A DNA stretch of 64,000 nucleotides from Marsupella aquatica (taxonomy: Eukaryota > Marchantiophyta), in assembly GCA_973895155.1 (NCBI GenBank), contig OZ316896.1, positions 744,001 to 808,000 of the forward strand. Direction: 5' to 3'. This document shows, one piece after another, positions 25,091 through 36,000 of the stretch. Below the pieces are notes generated by a model that saw only the letters and a list, made by a program, of their open reading frames with translations, did not search any database and had not been told where the DNA came from. A program made the position numbers and the translations under genes. The stretch's first letter is position 1; every line of letters starts with the position of its first letter.

Positions 25091-25563
25091 AAAAATAAAT
25101 AATAATATTTTTTGAGACCGAGAAAAACATCACACAAATACAGATTGGTGTTGACAGGCGACACTAATTTTGGCAGAGCTAGACGGTTGGATGTTTTCTC
25201 CTGTTATCAGGAATAGTGCACTTTGTTAGTATTTTACTATAGCTCTAGCATTCAATGTTGCGGATGCAAATAGTGAGTTTCAAATTTTTGAAAGTGGCAG
25301 GGCTTGTGCGGGGGAGCGTATCCGTTGAGGGAGAGTTTTCTTCAGAATTTCTTTGGGTGAATCTACATTGTGGTGGTTTTGGGGCTGACGGTTTTTGGGA
25401 CTGCTGACAGTTTTGGCTCTCGATTGTTTGGTTGACGATTTTGGAATTATTGAATTCTGAAGTAGTTCTGAAGTTACATTATGCTGCATTTTGGAGGTTG
25501 TAAGTCTGGGAGCTTGGTGGTTTGGTAGTAGTACTCTACTGATAAGGTGGTAAGGATGGTAGC

Positions 25564-27605
25564 ATGATGGACAGAAGGGGATTTAAACCATGGGAATCAG
25601 AAGGGTGTAGATACCAACAACATCGGGATCACAAGCAATCTAGCTACCCCAATTTCAGTGATTCAAATAGGGAAGGAGTCAATTGGCGTACATCGAGGGC
25701 AGGCATAGGAGGAGATAGAACACTGGATTGGGGTAATAGGAGTAAAAGATTAGAGGCAATCTCTGATATTCCTTCATCTTTGGAATTTATTCAGGATTCT
25801 CTGGCACCAGGAGTTTTCAAAGAGCTGCAGGACACCTTCTATTAGGACAAAGTGGTCCTATGTTTTGAAGGTGTTGTTAACATCAGGCAAGCGGAGGAAT
25901 GGGTTTAGTTATATAACCATCAACATTCCGATAGACTGGATATCTATGAACCGCTAGCGAATGCTCTTTTTGTGGTGACTGTGGTCTCTGATAATTTAGC
26001 ATAGACTATCAAAGTTCTTATTCTATCTTCCCCTCTTATTCTTTCCAAACATCAAGAGAAACATGCGAACTTGGCTAATTTGAATGCAAAAGCTTTGGCG
26101 ATTGAGGATAGGCAGGTGTCGGTTAACGCCTTCTCCCCTGACTTTGATCCGTAGAATCCGATTGCATTCAAACAACTAGTTACATTGCAAATAGCTAAAG
26201 CAAATCAACTTCTCTACTTTGTTTTGGATTCAGTGTTTCGTATGATTGGAAAAGTGACTCGAAGGTTTATGTGTACTGGGTTGACAAGCATCGCATCATT
26301 GTGTTGGTGGAAACTCTACTTTGCCAGTGGCAATCATCTATTATGTATAGGTTTCATGAATCACTGGTTAAGGTCATACACATCGACATGATTGATAAAC
26401 AACCACGTTGTTAACTTTGTTTCTCACCAACACACTCTGCCAATTAGTGCTTTCAAGGAGGTCTGGATTCTAGACTCAATTCTAATAAAGCATCAGGTGG
26501 TAGAACATTATAAGGTACCGCCTTCTATTCAAGGTGACAGGGGTAGTCTTACGAGGAAGGAACTGGTCAAGGAGAAGATCCCTAGTGTTGGTATTCTGAG
26601 GCCCAGGCCTTTCATTACAGGAAGCAAGAGTGGTTACGAAACCCTTGACTCTTCTCATTTCCATCCTGAATGATAGGTGGAATTCTTTCTGCAGTTATCC
26701 TTCCAGCTCAATTGATCTTGTGATTGCATTGAACCTTGCTATTTTGCAAGCCAATCGGATTGAGCCAGAATACTTACACAAAAAGAAGGAGAGACTGAAA
26801 AAAGGATCAGGTGGACGGCAAGGAGAAAAGTGTTTCCCCTACATATGTGGTTGCGATTGGTAGTCATTCAGAGAAGTTTGATACTCAAAAGCAAGCACAT
26901 TCATCATCTATTGCTCCTAAGTCCCTAAAGGGTACACAACAGGGTACCAATTTCTTTAACATAGAGGAAGAGGACGCTCGTAAACTAAAGCTCTTTCTGA
27001 GTGAGCAAGAGTCTGCATTACAGAAGTGGCAATTGGAAAAAGAAGTGGAGAAATCCAAGAGACCAAGGCTTGTACTTACTAACAAGGAATCACTAGATCT
27101 GTTGGCTGACAGAGCAATCTTGATTTCACCGTTACAAAATATTGTCTGGCCAAAATTTTGCTTGGATCCTGCTTCTCCTAGTGAGACATTCTCTCTATTA
27201 AATACGGATACTTCAAAGCGGAAATCTAGTTTTCTGGATAGTCTACAATTTTCCGAACTGAAGGATTGGCAGAGTTGCATTGCTGATTGTTTGCTAAGTT
27301 GGGAAAAGGCCCGCACTACTGGTTTACGAAAGGGTAAAAAGATTATTGATAATCCATCGAGCAACATTGGCTCACCTATTTCTCTTGGCTACCCCACTTT
27401 GGAGTTCAAGAAATCCCCCAAGAAATGTCGAGGTAGTGGAATCATTTGTTTGGAACCTGACTTGGTTTCTCCAACTCAAATTTGCAGAGATTTGTTTAAG
27501 AATCAGAGTGGAAGTGGTGAGAATCAAGTTGTTGGTGCCCCGGTTGGTGTTAATCACTCCTGTATCAATAATAGCTTCTTCTTGGTATCCTATCTACAGA
27601 GGTAG
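25564..27605 (+). pseudogene. LINE ORF1 (gag-like), broken
   Basis: A series of open stretches (25564-25845, 26392-26673, 26811-27605) separated by stops and frame changes occupies the place of ORF1 in plant L1 elements. Only the first begins with ATG (ATGATGGACAGAAGGGG at 25564). The longest piece, 264 codons, is Lys/Ser-rich with no clear CCHC knuckle, so the assignment rests on position. Plant L1 ORF1 commonly has a DUF4283-type RNA-binding region, possibly the stretch about 25840-26390, but I could not confirm it. Confidence 0.55.
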
Positions 27606-27659
27606 CGGAACAGGATAATACCTCTTCATAAGAGAGTGTGTTCCATCTGGTTTATCCAG

Positions 27660-28345
27660 ATGAGGTTACATATCATTTTGCATAACGTGCAGGGGTTATG
27701 TGGGGCTGATCGTAGCTCAAAAGTTTGTCAGTTCATAAGAGAGACTTTCCCTCAAACTGATATTTTCTGTGGTTAGGAACACCATTTGCGGGCTGGTAGG
27801 CTACATCTTCTCTCTTATCAGCTGTGGAAAGATGCTGAATTTTCTATAGCCCGGCTAGTGATGGAGCTATGGCGCCCAAGGATCCAACTGCTCAGTCAAG
27901 AAAAGGTGGACCATCTATAAAGGCAGTTGGCTATCTTCCTAGTGGCCGTGGAATCTGGTGTACATTCAGTCACCCTAAACTAGGTGATTTTGGTATCATG
28001 AATGTTTATGCTCCTATGGGTCCGGAAAGTGAAAGGGATCGTACTCTACTTTGGGGTGAAATCCCGGGTAAATTACATTTTTCATGGTGTAGTAATCCAA
28101 TGGTCAACTCTGGTTTATCCTCTGATCGTATTCTCCGACGGCTAGATAGATGCTATGCTCCGTTGGATTCTCCACTAATGAAATTCACCCTGGTGTCTTC
28201 TATTATCTTTGCTCAATTCATGTCGGATCATCATCCGAAAAGTATCATTTGTATTGCAAGGAAGCACTGTATATATCTTTCCTTCTCGGTTCAAGATGAA
28301 TACCTCTCACTTTCTGGATCTAGATTTCCGAGGGTCCATGGTTGA
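27660..28345 (+). pseudogene. LINE ORF2 endonuclease region, broken
   Basis: Translation shows an AP-endonuclease-like opening (HNVQGLCGADRSSKVCQFI), then a TAG where the family usually has Gln or Glu before the EH pair. A frame change follows. Later pieces GDFGIMNVYAPMGPESERD and SSDRILRRLDRCY match the middle and end of plant L1 endonucleases. At least one stop and one frameshift, and probably a deletion, separate the pieces. Confidence 0.7.
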
Positions 28346-28866
28346 GTTATTTGTCACTAGCTGAAACCTACAGATCTACTCGGAAGAAGCTTCCTCCCAA
28401 TAAAGCACTTGAGGGTTGTTTGAAAACGGCAACTAATTTGGATCGGACATGGGGGAAAAAAGGCTATGATTAAAGGGCAGTATCTGGAAGCATCAAAGCA
28501 GAATCTGGTGAAAGCTCAGCTTGAGTTGGAGATATACTCGCAATCTTTGGAACTACAAGTGAAGTTAGCGGATTGTACTAAGATCCTTAAATCTCTGGTG
28601 GAAAAGGACTTATTATGGATGCAAGAAGGAGTGCATCGTAATTGGATTCAATATGGGGATAAATGTTCCTAGCATCCATAGTTTAACTCTTTTAAAGGAA
28701 AAGCTGTAGCAACGGAAGTGAAGGGCCTGGATGATGCAAATAATGTGGTACAATACGAATGGGACGAGATGTCAAAGATAGCTACAACCTTCTTCTCATC
28801 TCTATTGTCCTCAAAATATCATCCAACAGAGGATGAATTAGAGCATGTCCTTAACAATGTGAAAGT

Positions 28867-29790
28867 ATGTATCTCGGATCTACTTTAAATCTTCCACTCA
28901 TGTTAGAGGAAATTCTGGTGGCTACTAAGGCTCTGGGGACAAATAAGGCACCGAGGCATGATGGAGTACCTGTGGAGTTCTTCCTGTCATTTTGGAAGAA
29001 TATGGGTCCACTTTTACTTTTGGCTCTCAATGATGGTATTGCAAAAGGCAAATTTAGTCATAGTTTTTTGAAAGGAATCATTGTCCTCCTTCCAAAAAAA
29101 GGTGATGAATTCAAGATTGACAATAAACGACCAATCTCGCTTCTCACTATCAGCTACAAAGTGGGTACTAAAGCATTTCAGTTACGTTTAATTCACATTC
29201 TGATGAGAGTCATCTCTGATCAGCAGTTTGTTTTTCTTCCGGGAAGGTCCATTCATCATACAATGTTGCTATCAAATGAAATGGTGACTCAAGCTATGGT
29301 GGCAGCCGATCCATATGTTTGTTTAAAGCTGGATGTCATTAAAGCTTTTGACAGCGTGGAATGGGTCTTCATCTAAAGGATGTTGGATAAGATGGGATTT
29401 GACGGAGAGTTTACCAAATTCTTTCGAGCAATTACCACCAATGCATCTTCAGCCATAATATTAACTGACAGGGTGACTCAAGCTTTTGATATCTCCAGAT
29501 CAGTGAGACAAGGTTGTCCTATTTCTCCACTGTTTTTCATCATTGCCATTCAGGGGCTTGATTGTTTGTTGACGGAGAAACTATCTTTCAGACCGGGCAG
29601 TTGGAAGGAGTCAGATTCAAAGATGAAGGGATACATCTGGCGCATCAACTCTATGCTGATAATACGACTATAATCCTGAAAGGGGAGTACGAGAATATTA
29701 TGAGTTGTAAAAACTTCTTTGATGTTTTTGCAACGGCTTTGGATTTGCTCAAGGTGCGATTGGAGTTCCACAAACGCCATTCTTCTTAGT
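28867..29790 (+). pseudogene. LINE ORF2 reverse transcriptase, broken
   Basis: Non-LTR reverse transcriptase blocks are clear: GTNKAPRHDGVP, KKGDEFKIDNKRPISLL, SDQQFVFLPGRSI, KLDVIKAFDSVEW, RQGCPISPLFFI and QLYADN. The last is the catalytic YADD box with the second Asp changed to Asn. A TAA at about 29374 interrupts the frame just after block A, and a frame shift occurs before the YADN box. The enzyme cannot be active from this copy. Confidence 0.92.
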
Positions 29791-30553
29791 AATGCTCCTT
29801 TTACCTAGTGATTTGGAACGTCTAGGGTGGAATTGGGAAAAATTTGACAACATCTCAAAATTATGGGATTTCTTTTTGGAGCGGAAGGCATCGACTCAGG
29901 AAGCATTTTGGTTCAAATTAGAGTTAAGTTGGATAAAAAGTTGGCTCTAATTAAATTACAACCACACTCATTCATGGCTAGAATTCTGGTTATATCAATC
30001 ATATTTTGATGGGATCTCTATGGTACATTCGAGGGTACATTCTCACTCTCTGGGGAGGTTCAGACTCTGATCTGCATGCCATCAAGATGGTGCTAATCAA
30101 ATTCCTATGGGCTGGTCAAGAGATTTTGGCCAGACATAGACTTAATTTTTGGATTTTATCACTTCCTAAGTCTAAAGGGGGAGTTGGATTGATTTCATTT
30201 GAAGATCAGGTAACGGCACTTGCAACAAGATTTATTTTTCTGGCTATGGCTGATGGTCAACATCCGCTTCAAGTATTGTTACGCTCTAGAATTTGGAGGT
30301 TATCTTTACACAAGTGGGGATCTGCTGACTACGCATGCATGGGTCTTCAATAAATGTTGAACTAGACTGCCATTGGAAGGCTCTGTAATTTGGAAATCAA
30401 TTTGTAGATCGTGGAACAAAATAAAAGTTCATCTGATATTCTCTACACCTGTGAATTGGAAGTCTGTGCTGGATAAAACCTTTCTGGTCTCCTTCCACCA
30501 ATCACAAGGATGACATAAAGATAGCAGGCTGTAGCACTGTACCTTGACGGCAC

Positions 30554-31822
30554 ATGAAAAGCAGAGGACTTCTAAAGTGGGGGGATCTATATGTCAACGC
30601 TTCGATGCCTAGATCTTGGGAAATCTTTTGTGGAGAGGATTATCCTAGGTACAAGAGGTCGTTCCAAGTGATCATGGATAACTCGTTATTTCCTAATGTA
30701 TCGATGCTACCTCAAGAAGCTGAATCTAACATGATGATCTCTCAATTCCCAATCTTGGAAGGCAACAAGGCTTGGGAAATCAAGATTTGTAATAGCCTGG
30801 AGAAGGACAGCTGGGAGTTAGACAAAATTCCAATGATTCCGGTATCTTCGTATGCTATTACACATGGAATTCTTTGGAAGATTGAATCACAACAGGTTTC
30901 TGGCACTAGATTAGTCCGATTGGTTACGGATCGTATGAAGAGCTGGTTATCTCATAAACAAGGGATTGGAGTGATGGGGCCTTCATTCAAGGATTTTGGT
31001 AAATTGGACCATTTTCATTGGAAGGATGGGAAACAATTCTTCCATGCTTCCACGGACAGCTTAAGATGTTTGCTTCAAAACAGGCTGCCAGTGGTTGGTG
31101 GGGGGATCTCAAAATGGAGAATGGGAGTTCGGGCGGTCCCTTTGGAGAAGGAAATCTGGAAGAATATCTGGAAACCATTTCGGGAAGAAAAAGTTAATCA
31201 TTTTCTTTCGCAAACTGCTCACAGGTTGGTTGCGACTAAACACTATATTGGTCGGCGTTCCAAGAGGCTGGATGAACATGGACACATCATTCCTATTTCC
31301 AGATCAGATGAGCTTTGGTGGTGCAAAAGATGTGAGATGGGTGCACATGAAGATTTGTTCCATTGTCTTTGGTCATGCCCTGTTTCTTGTTCTATCTGGA
31401 CTTGGATTGAAACTCTCTTGCATATTGCGAGAGTGGCTTTGGTGAATACGCATTTCGAGGCTGTCCATGCTTTACTGGGAGCTCCTGTCAATAATAGGCG
31501 TAACTTTCCTCTCAAATTGTGGCAGATCCTCAGAGGGATTGCCATATGGCAAATTTGGAAATCTCGTTGTGCCTTGGAGAAAGAGAATTTGGCCACTTCA
31601 CTGCTGGGGTTAAAGATTAAGATCTGGCTGGAACTTTATTCTTATCTCAAGATAGCTTGGCTTCAGGGTATCTCTCGGCTTTCTACAGTTGGAGACGACA
31701 ATCAAGCTGTGTCTGGTCGTTTGCGTAGGGACTTTGGCGGTAATGGTGGATTGTATAGGATTAGTGATGGTCTTTTTATTGTTGACTACCGGTCCATGTG
31801 GACTTCTGATCCACCTTGAAGG
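30554..31822 (+). pseudogene. LINE ORF2 C-terminus with RVT zinc finger, 421-codon open frame
   Basis: An ATG-initiated frame of 421 codons forms the end of ORF2. Near its middle is an RVT-type zinc-binding motif, C-x2-C-x7-H-x4-C (WWCKRCEMGAHEDLFHCLWSC), preceded by the usual W..IW...(E)KV.HFL helix. It is the longest intact piece of the element, although the upstream catalytic parts are broken. I read it as a chance survivor rather than a separate gene, because its start sits inside a region conserved as ORF2 interior in this family. Confidence 0.8.
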
Positions 31823-32245
31823 ATTAGGTTTGTTACCTTTTGGACTCACTTTCATTTACTGTGACTCCATTTGGTGTTAGCTTAGTTGATGGTTCCTTTT
31901 GTGCAGATGAATTTATCCTCATGGATTTTTTCGCCCTGGTGACAACTGTTCAGGTCTTTGCTCTTGCTGGACTGGCCTCTCGCTGTTATTCTGTTCTGAG
32001 TTGGCCCTCAGATTTGCTTTCTCTATGCATTAGTTGTTCTGGAGTGAGTGGCAGATTTGTCCACTTTGCACTCTTGTTAATCACTTTTGCCCTTGTCCCC
32101 GTGCTTGGATGTGTCTGAGCTCTGGGTGACTTTTGGTCCTTGACCGCATGTGGTCTGGCCATTTTACTCCCACGATTTACTGGGTTTTACTTGTCTAATG
32201 AGTAAAGTATTCCTTTCAAGAAAAAAAATTAAAAAATAAATAATA

Positions 32246-33349
32246 TTGAAAATGTCAATATGTGACAAAATTTCAGGTAGTGTTTGCGAGAAGTTCAGAA
32301 ACTAAAACAAATATTTTGGGAATCTTCTCAATCCTTAATGTAAACACTGATAAGACGTATCAGTGTATCCCTTTTGCAAGAAAAGAAAGGAAATCCAGAG
32401 AAACTATTTATTTATGAAATTGCAGTATACTATTATTTGAAGAGAGAAAATATATGCTTTGGCGCAGCCCGGACCTAATCATCCCTACGGCTATTTATTA
32501 ATAACTGTGTGACAGCCATTAATAACTCAGTCTAACGCTGATGGTCCAGGTGCATCCCCCTCTTCGGAGTTCCGAATTCGTTGTACGTGACCCTGGTCCG
32601 GTTACACTAGTAGGGGCGTGGGCAGGGCCCCAGGTGACGTGCACCTATTATTAGATGCACCCCCCCTGTCGCTTTGCATAGTCACTAAGTTGTTCTCAGA
32701 AACCGTGTCTTACCGTAGAATACACGGTCAAGATTCACACTTGACGAGAAGTCCCGACAGAGACCCTTCGATCTGGCCATAATAATAAATGGGACATTGC
32801 TGAGTTCCGTCTGATAGTAACTGTAACTCGAGAAAGGGAGAATACGTGTAGGGGTCACCCACGGCCCCAAGCTGGTTGTGGGATGTAATCCTCCAGGCGA
32901 GGGTTTTAAACTTTAAAGCCATGGTCCCTGAGTTGCATGGATTAGGGAGCATAACCAGTCAGTTTATTTTTGCTCTGACTATATGTTTTGACTAAAACTT
33001 GCGCCTGAGAATGGGTGACCGTCAAGGCGGGCCAACCATGGGAGCCAAAATCTCAAAACCCCTGGGCAAGGTTTGGGGGGGGGGTATGTTCTGGCTCATA
33101 ACCAACCATCCTTAGATATTTCAAAGGGAAAAGCACAGGAGCCAGTTATGGTAGGTAACGTATCACTCTGCTATCTATTGCTTAGTAAGGCTTTAGTCTT
33201 TTGCTACTGTTGGGGACTCTTGGACTTGTCGGCTCTTCCTCGGTTTTTCTTAGTTTTGTTTTTGTCCCCTTTATTAGGTCTCTTGCTATGGGATCTTTGA
33301 CAAATTTGATTCTTTGGAATTGTAATATATATTAAAAGAAGGTAAGATG
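32246..33349. other. Intergenic, possible second LINE tail
   Basis: No gene seen. At about 33190-33335 a TTTTTGTCCCC, CTCTTGCTATGGGATC and TTGTAATATATATTAAAA series resembles the 3' end of a plant LINE. A weakly similar series occurs at 47630-47800. Neither is joined to recognisable coding sequence, so this could be a 5'-truncated insertion. Confidence in that reading is low. Confidence 0.35.
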
Positions 33350-33871
33350 CTTGACTGAACTTCAGTTCAGTATTCTGATGGGGCATCAAAAATGGTCCCA
33401 GAAGTTACTGTCCATAGTATTGTCCACCATATTGCCAAAAAAGTATTATCACAAGTCGTATCATTTAGCTTGGCTGAACTTTGGTTCAGTATTGTGACAG
33501 GCCCCAGAAATGGTCACAAAATGTACTGTGTATCTTATTGTCACAAACCACATTACTCAGCCTATCGTTACCACATAGTGGTCATGGGCCTGGTTGGCTG
33601 ATATTTAGTTCAGGATTGTGCTGGGCCCTAAAATGACCCAAAATTTACATATTTAGCCTATTGTGACCACATCATCCCCTACATTGTACACCATACTTCA
33701 CAATTCATATTCACTTGCATCTTCTTGTGACCACATAGTTTTGGTCATGATTGGCTAACTTACTATACTTTAGTTCAATTGAAGTGATGACAAGCCAAAA
33801 TGACTCATGATATACTGTCTAAAATCATATTGTCAAACCTATTGTGACCAGGTAGATTTTACCACAGGCCT
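33350..33871. repeat. Four diverged tandem repeats, ~120-155 bp
   Basis: Copies start at about 33350, 33469, 33593 and 33751. Each opens with TTG(A/G)CTGA/AAC, then a GTTCAGTATTGTG-like block, a G(C/G)CCC-AAAATGG block, and TATTGT(C/G)(A/C)CCA, and copies 2-4 contain repeated GTGACCACAT phrases. Divergence is high and lengths differ. The repeat is non-coding. Confidence 0.6.
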
Positions 33872-34506
33872 AGTTTACTCCAAGAGATATACTTGCTCCA
33901 AGAGATATACTTGATTGACCCCTAAATTAAAAAGTGTTACTTGGCCGGTCCCATGAGGCTTAGGTGTATTTATTTAAGGTCCATCAACAGCCTCGATCAC
34001 TCATGGGGTCCATCAAATAACATTTTTGGTTTGCTGGGGTCAATCTACTAAGGCATCTCAAAACTTCAAAATTACGTATGATGACTTCCATCCATATTTA
34101 AATGGTCATAACTTTTTCAGAAGGTTGTTATGTAGAAGTTTTTTTCTTTGGTTTTTGTCACTAGCCTTTAGAGTGACTACTGGTCAAGGCATATGACCAA
34201 TCATAATGGCAAAAAGTCATGTATTATGATTTGGTAGTACATGACTTTTTGTGCTCATAACCAGTAACTACAAAGTTAAGCTCTATGAATTGGCAGTCTG
34301 AAACTTTTTGTGTTGTGAACCTGTAACAAGGGAGTTAAGGTCCATCAAATGCTGAGCTTTGAGACTAGTGTATCTCTTGGTTTCTACTCACGTATCCGGT
34401 TATCTTTAGCTCAGGCACGCAGCCATTCCTTATGGCAAAGTTATGGACTATGAATTTGATAGTAGGTAACTTTTTTTGTTTATTAACTTGGACCTACAGA
34501 GTTAAC
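33872..34506. repeat. Diverged ~62-bp repeats (three copies)
   Basis: Three related blocks lie at about 34220-34280, 34281-34341 and 34445-34507. The shared pattern is CTATGAATTTGG.AGT, then a GAAACTTTTTGTGTT-like block, then TAACC.GTAACTAC..AGTTAAG. The first two are directly adjacent. The third runs into the dispersed repeat at 34507. The rest of the stretch shows nothing supportable. Confidence 0.5.
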
Positions 34507-34620
34507 CTACCTCCACCTCTAGCACATACTCAAAACTAAAAAATATTTGAATTTATGAACATGAAGTTATCACAATTAAACTGAAATTTTGGGAAATGTA
34601 GTCCATAGGGGTTCAATTAC
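34507..34620. repeat. Dispersed repeat, copy 2
   Basis: Same family and orientation as 9811-9920, sharing the CACCTCTAG, TTTGAATTTATGAACAT and GGGAAATGTAGTCC-type blocks at scattered identity. Two copies about 25 kb apart in one window suggest a moderately abundant family. Confidence 0.6.
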
Positions 34621-35630
34621 CAATGTTGTGGTCCATGGGATCATCATTTTCTTGAGACGCCCTCTTCCCATCTTCCCCCAAACAGAACCCCAATATTTTA
34701 ATATAATGTCCAAATTCTATGTTAAAATGACGTTGTGTCTGAAACAAAACTACTTTTCCTGCCGCATACCTATAGAACATAGTGTCAAACTTGAATACAA
34801 TGCCAATATTTGAACATAAGGCCCAAATGCTATGTTAAAATGAACTACTTGAAAAAACTTTTTTCTAATGGAGATCGAAAACAATCTTACTTATAAATCT
34901 GCAACTACAACTTAGAGTTGGGGCCTAGGCTTCTAGAGTGAAGCCTCTAGATGATAAATCCATGGTTCATCATGTGAAATGATGAGAAAATTGATGTCTG
35001 TGATGTATATCATGTCAAATGATAATTATGGCTGCTTTTTGTTATGATTTTTATTTATTTTAAAAACTGATCTCTATGGCCCCATCATATTATATGTGCA
35101 TAAGTGAGATGTAGGATAGAAAAATTAGGGATATGCATAGAAAAAAGTACTATGATATGTTATGTCTGATTATTAAAATGATGATATGTATGATAATTTT
35201 CTTATCATTTTATTAACCTTCAAAAATATATAAATAAGAAATATATTTTGGTGACATTTTTATTGTACTCCACAACTATTCTATTCAGGTTCAAATAACA
35301 GGTAGTCGGGGCTATAAGGGGCTATACAATACATTTTCGAACATAAATCCAGGGCGCTTTGTTCGGGGGTATATGTCTCGGTTTTTAGTGGTGTATCCGG
35401 TTATCTTTAGCCCGGGCAGGTGAGTCACAGTGCTGGAGTTTCGTGAGCAATGAGATGCATCCCCCCTGGCTCGGTACCACAAAAACCCGACTGCGTTCTC
35501 TCTGGACGACCGCCCGCGAAGCCCAACAAAGATGGTCGCCGCGACGCCATGAGCGATCGCCCTTTCACCGCCCATTCATTCATTCATTCATGCATTTCAG
35601 TCCACTGCCAATTCAATCTCCGGCCTCGTC
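34621..35630. other. Intergenic upstream of SHMT gene
   Basis: AT-rich to about 35290, then more balanced. No gene. A GGCTATAAGGGGCTATAC sequence near 35311 could be a TATA region but is unproven. An ATG at 35450 opens a 137-codon frame ending at 35863, before the SHMT start. It spans the leader duplication, shows no domain, and would be an upstream ORF only if transcription begins before it. Confidence 0.4.
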
Positions 35631-35915
35631 CCTCTCGTCCCTCGCTGCCCTTGATTTCTTGTTTCGCTCTCCGTCAAGCCTCAATTTCCCCGACGACGAC
35701 GATTTTCGAGGCACTTGTGACACCCACAGCGACGGAATTCGCTTTTCACTCGACCATTTCTCGTGGCCTCTCGCCCCTCTCGTCCCTCGCTGCCCTTGAT
35801 TTCTTGTTTCGCTCTCCGTCAAGCCTCAATCTTCCCGACGACGATTTTCGAGAGCGCATGTGACACCCACACCGACGGAATTCGCTTTTCACTCGACCAT
35901 TTCTCTTGGCCTGCG
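35631..35915 (+). repeat. 145-bp tandem duplication in SHMT 5' region
   Basis: CCTCTCGTCCCTCGCTGCCC begins both copies, at 35631 and 35776. Both continue through TTGATTTCTTGTTTCGCTC, CGACGACGATTTTCGAG, GTGACACCCACA and TTCGCTTTTCACTCGACC. Differences are few: a 3-base GAC repeat change and a small insertion. It ends about 86 bases before the start codon and probably lies in the leader or core promoter. Confidence 0.85.
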
Positions 35916-36000
35916 CATCGTTTTTCAGCTGTTTTTGACAAAGCAAGAGCAGAAACCCGCTCAGTTCTCGGTGGAGGTTGCCGCTCACAAGAGCTGTGAT

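Larger units (their letters stand above)
25091..32245 (+). mobile_element. Degenerate L1-like LINE, nearly full length
   Basis: Non-LTR retrotransposon. In order: a 5' leader from about 25105; an ORF1-like gag region in pieces (25564-25845 to 27605); an endonuclease region (about 27660-28345); reverse transcriptase (28867-29790); a C-terminal region with an RVT-type zinc finger (30554-31819); a 3' UTR; and an A-rich tail at 32219-32240. A 14-base direct repeat, AAAAATAAATAATA, lies at 25091-25104 and 32232-32245 and is a candidate target-site duplication. It is AT-rich and overlaps the tail, so this is suggestive only. Multiple stops and frameshifts show the copy is dead. Base composition resembles the flanks. 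Confidence 0.9.
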
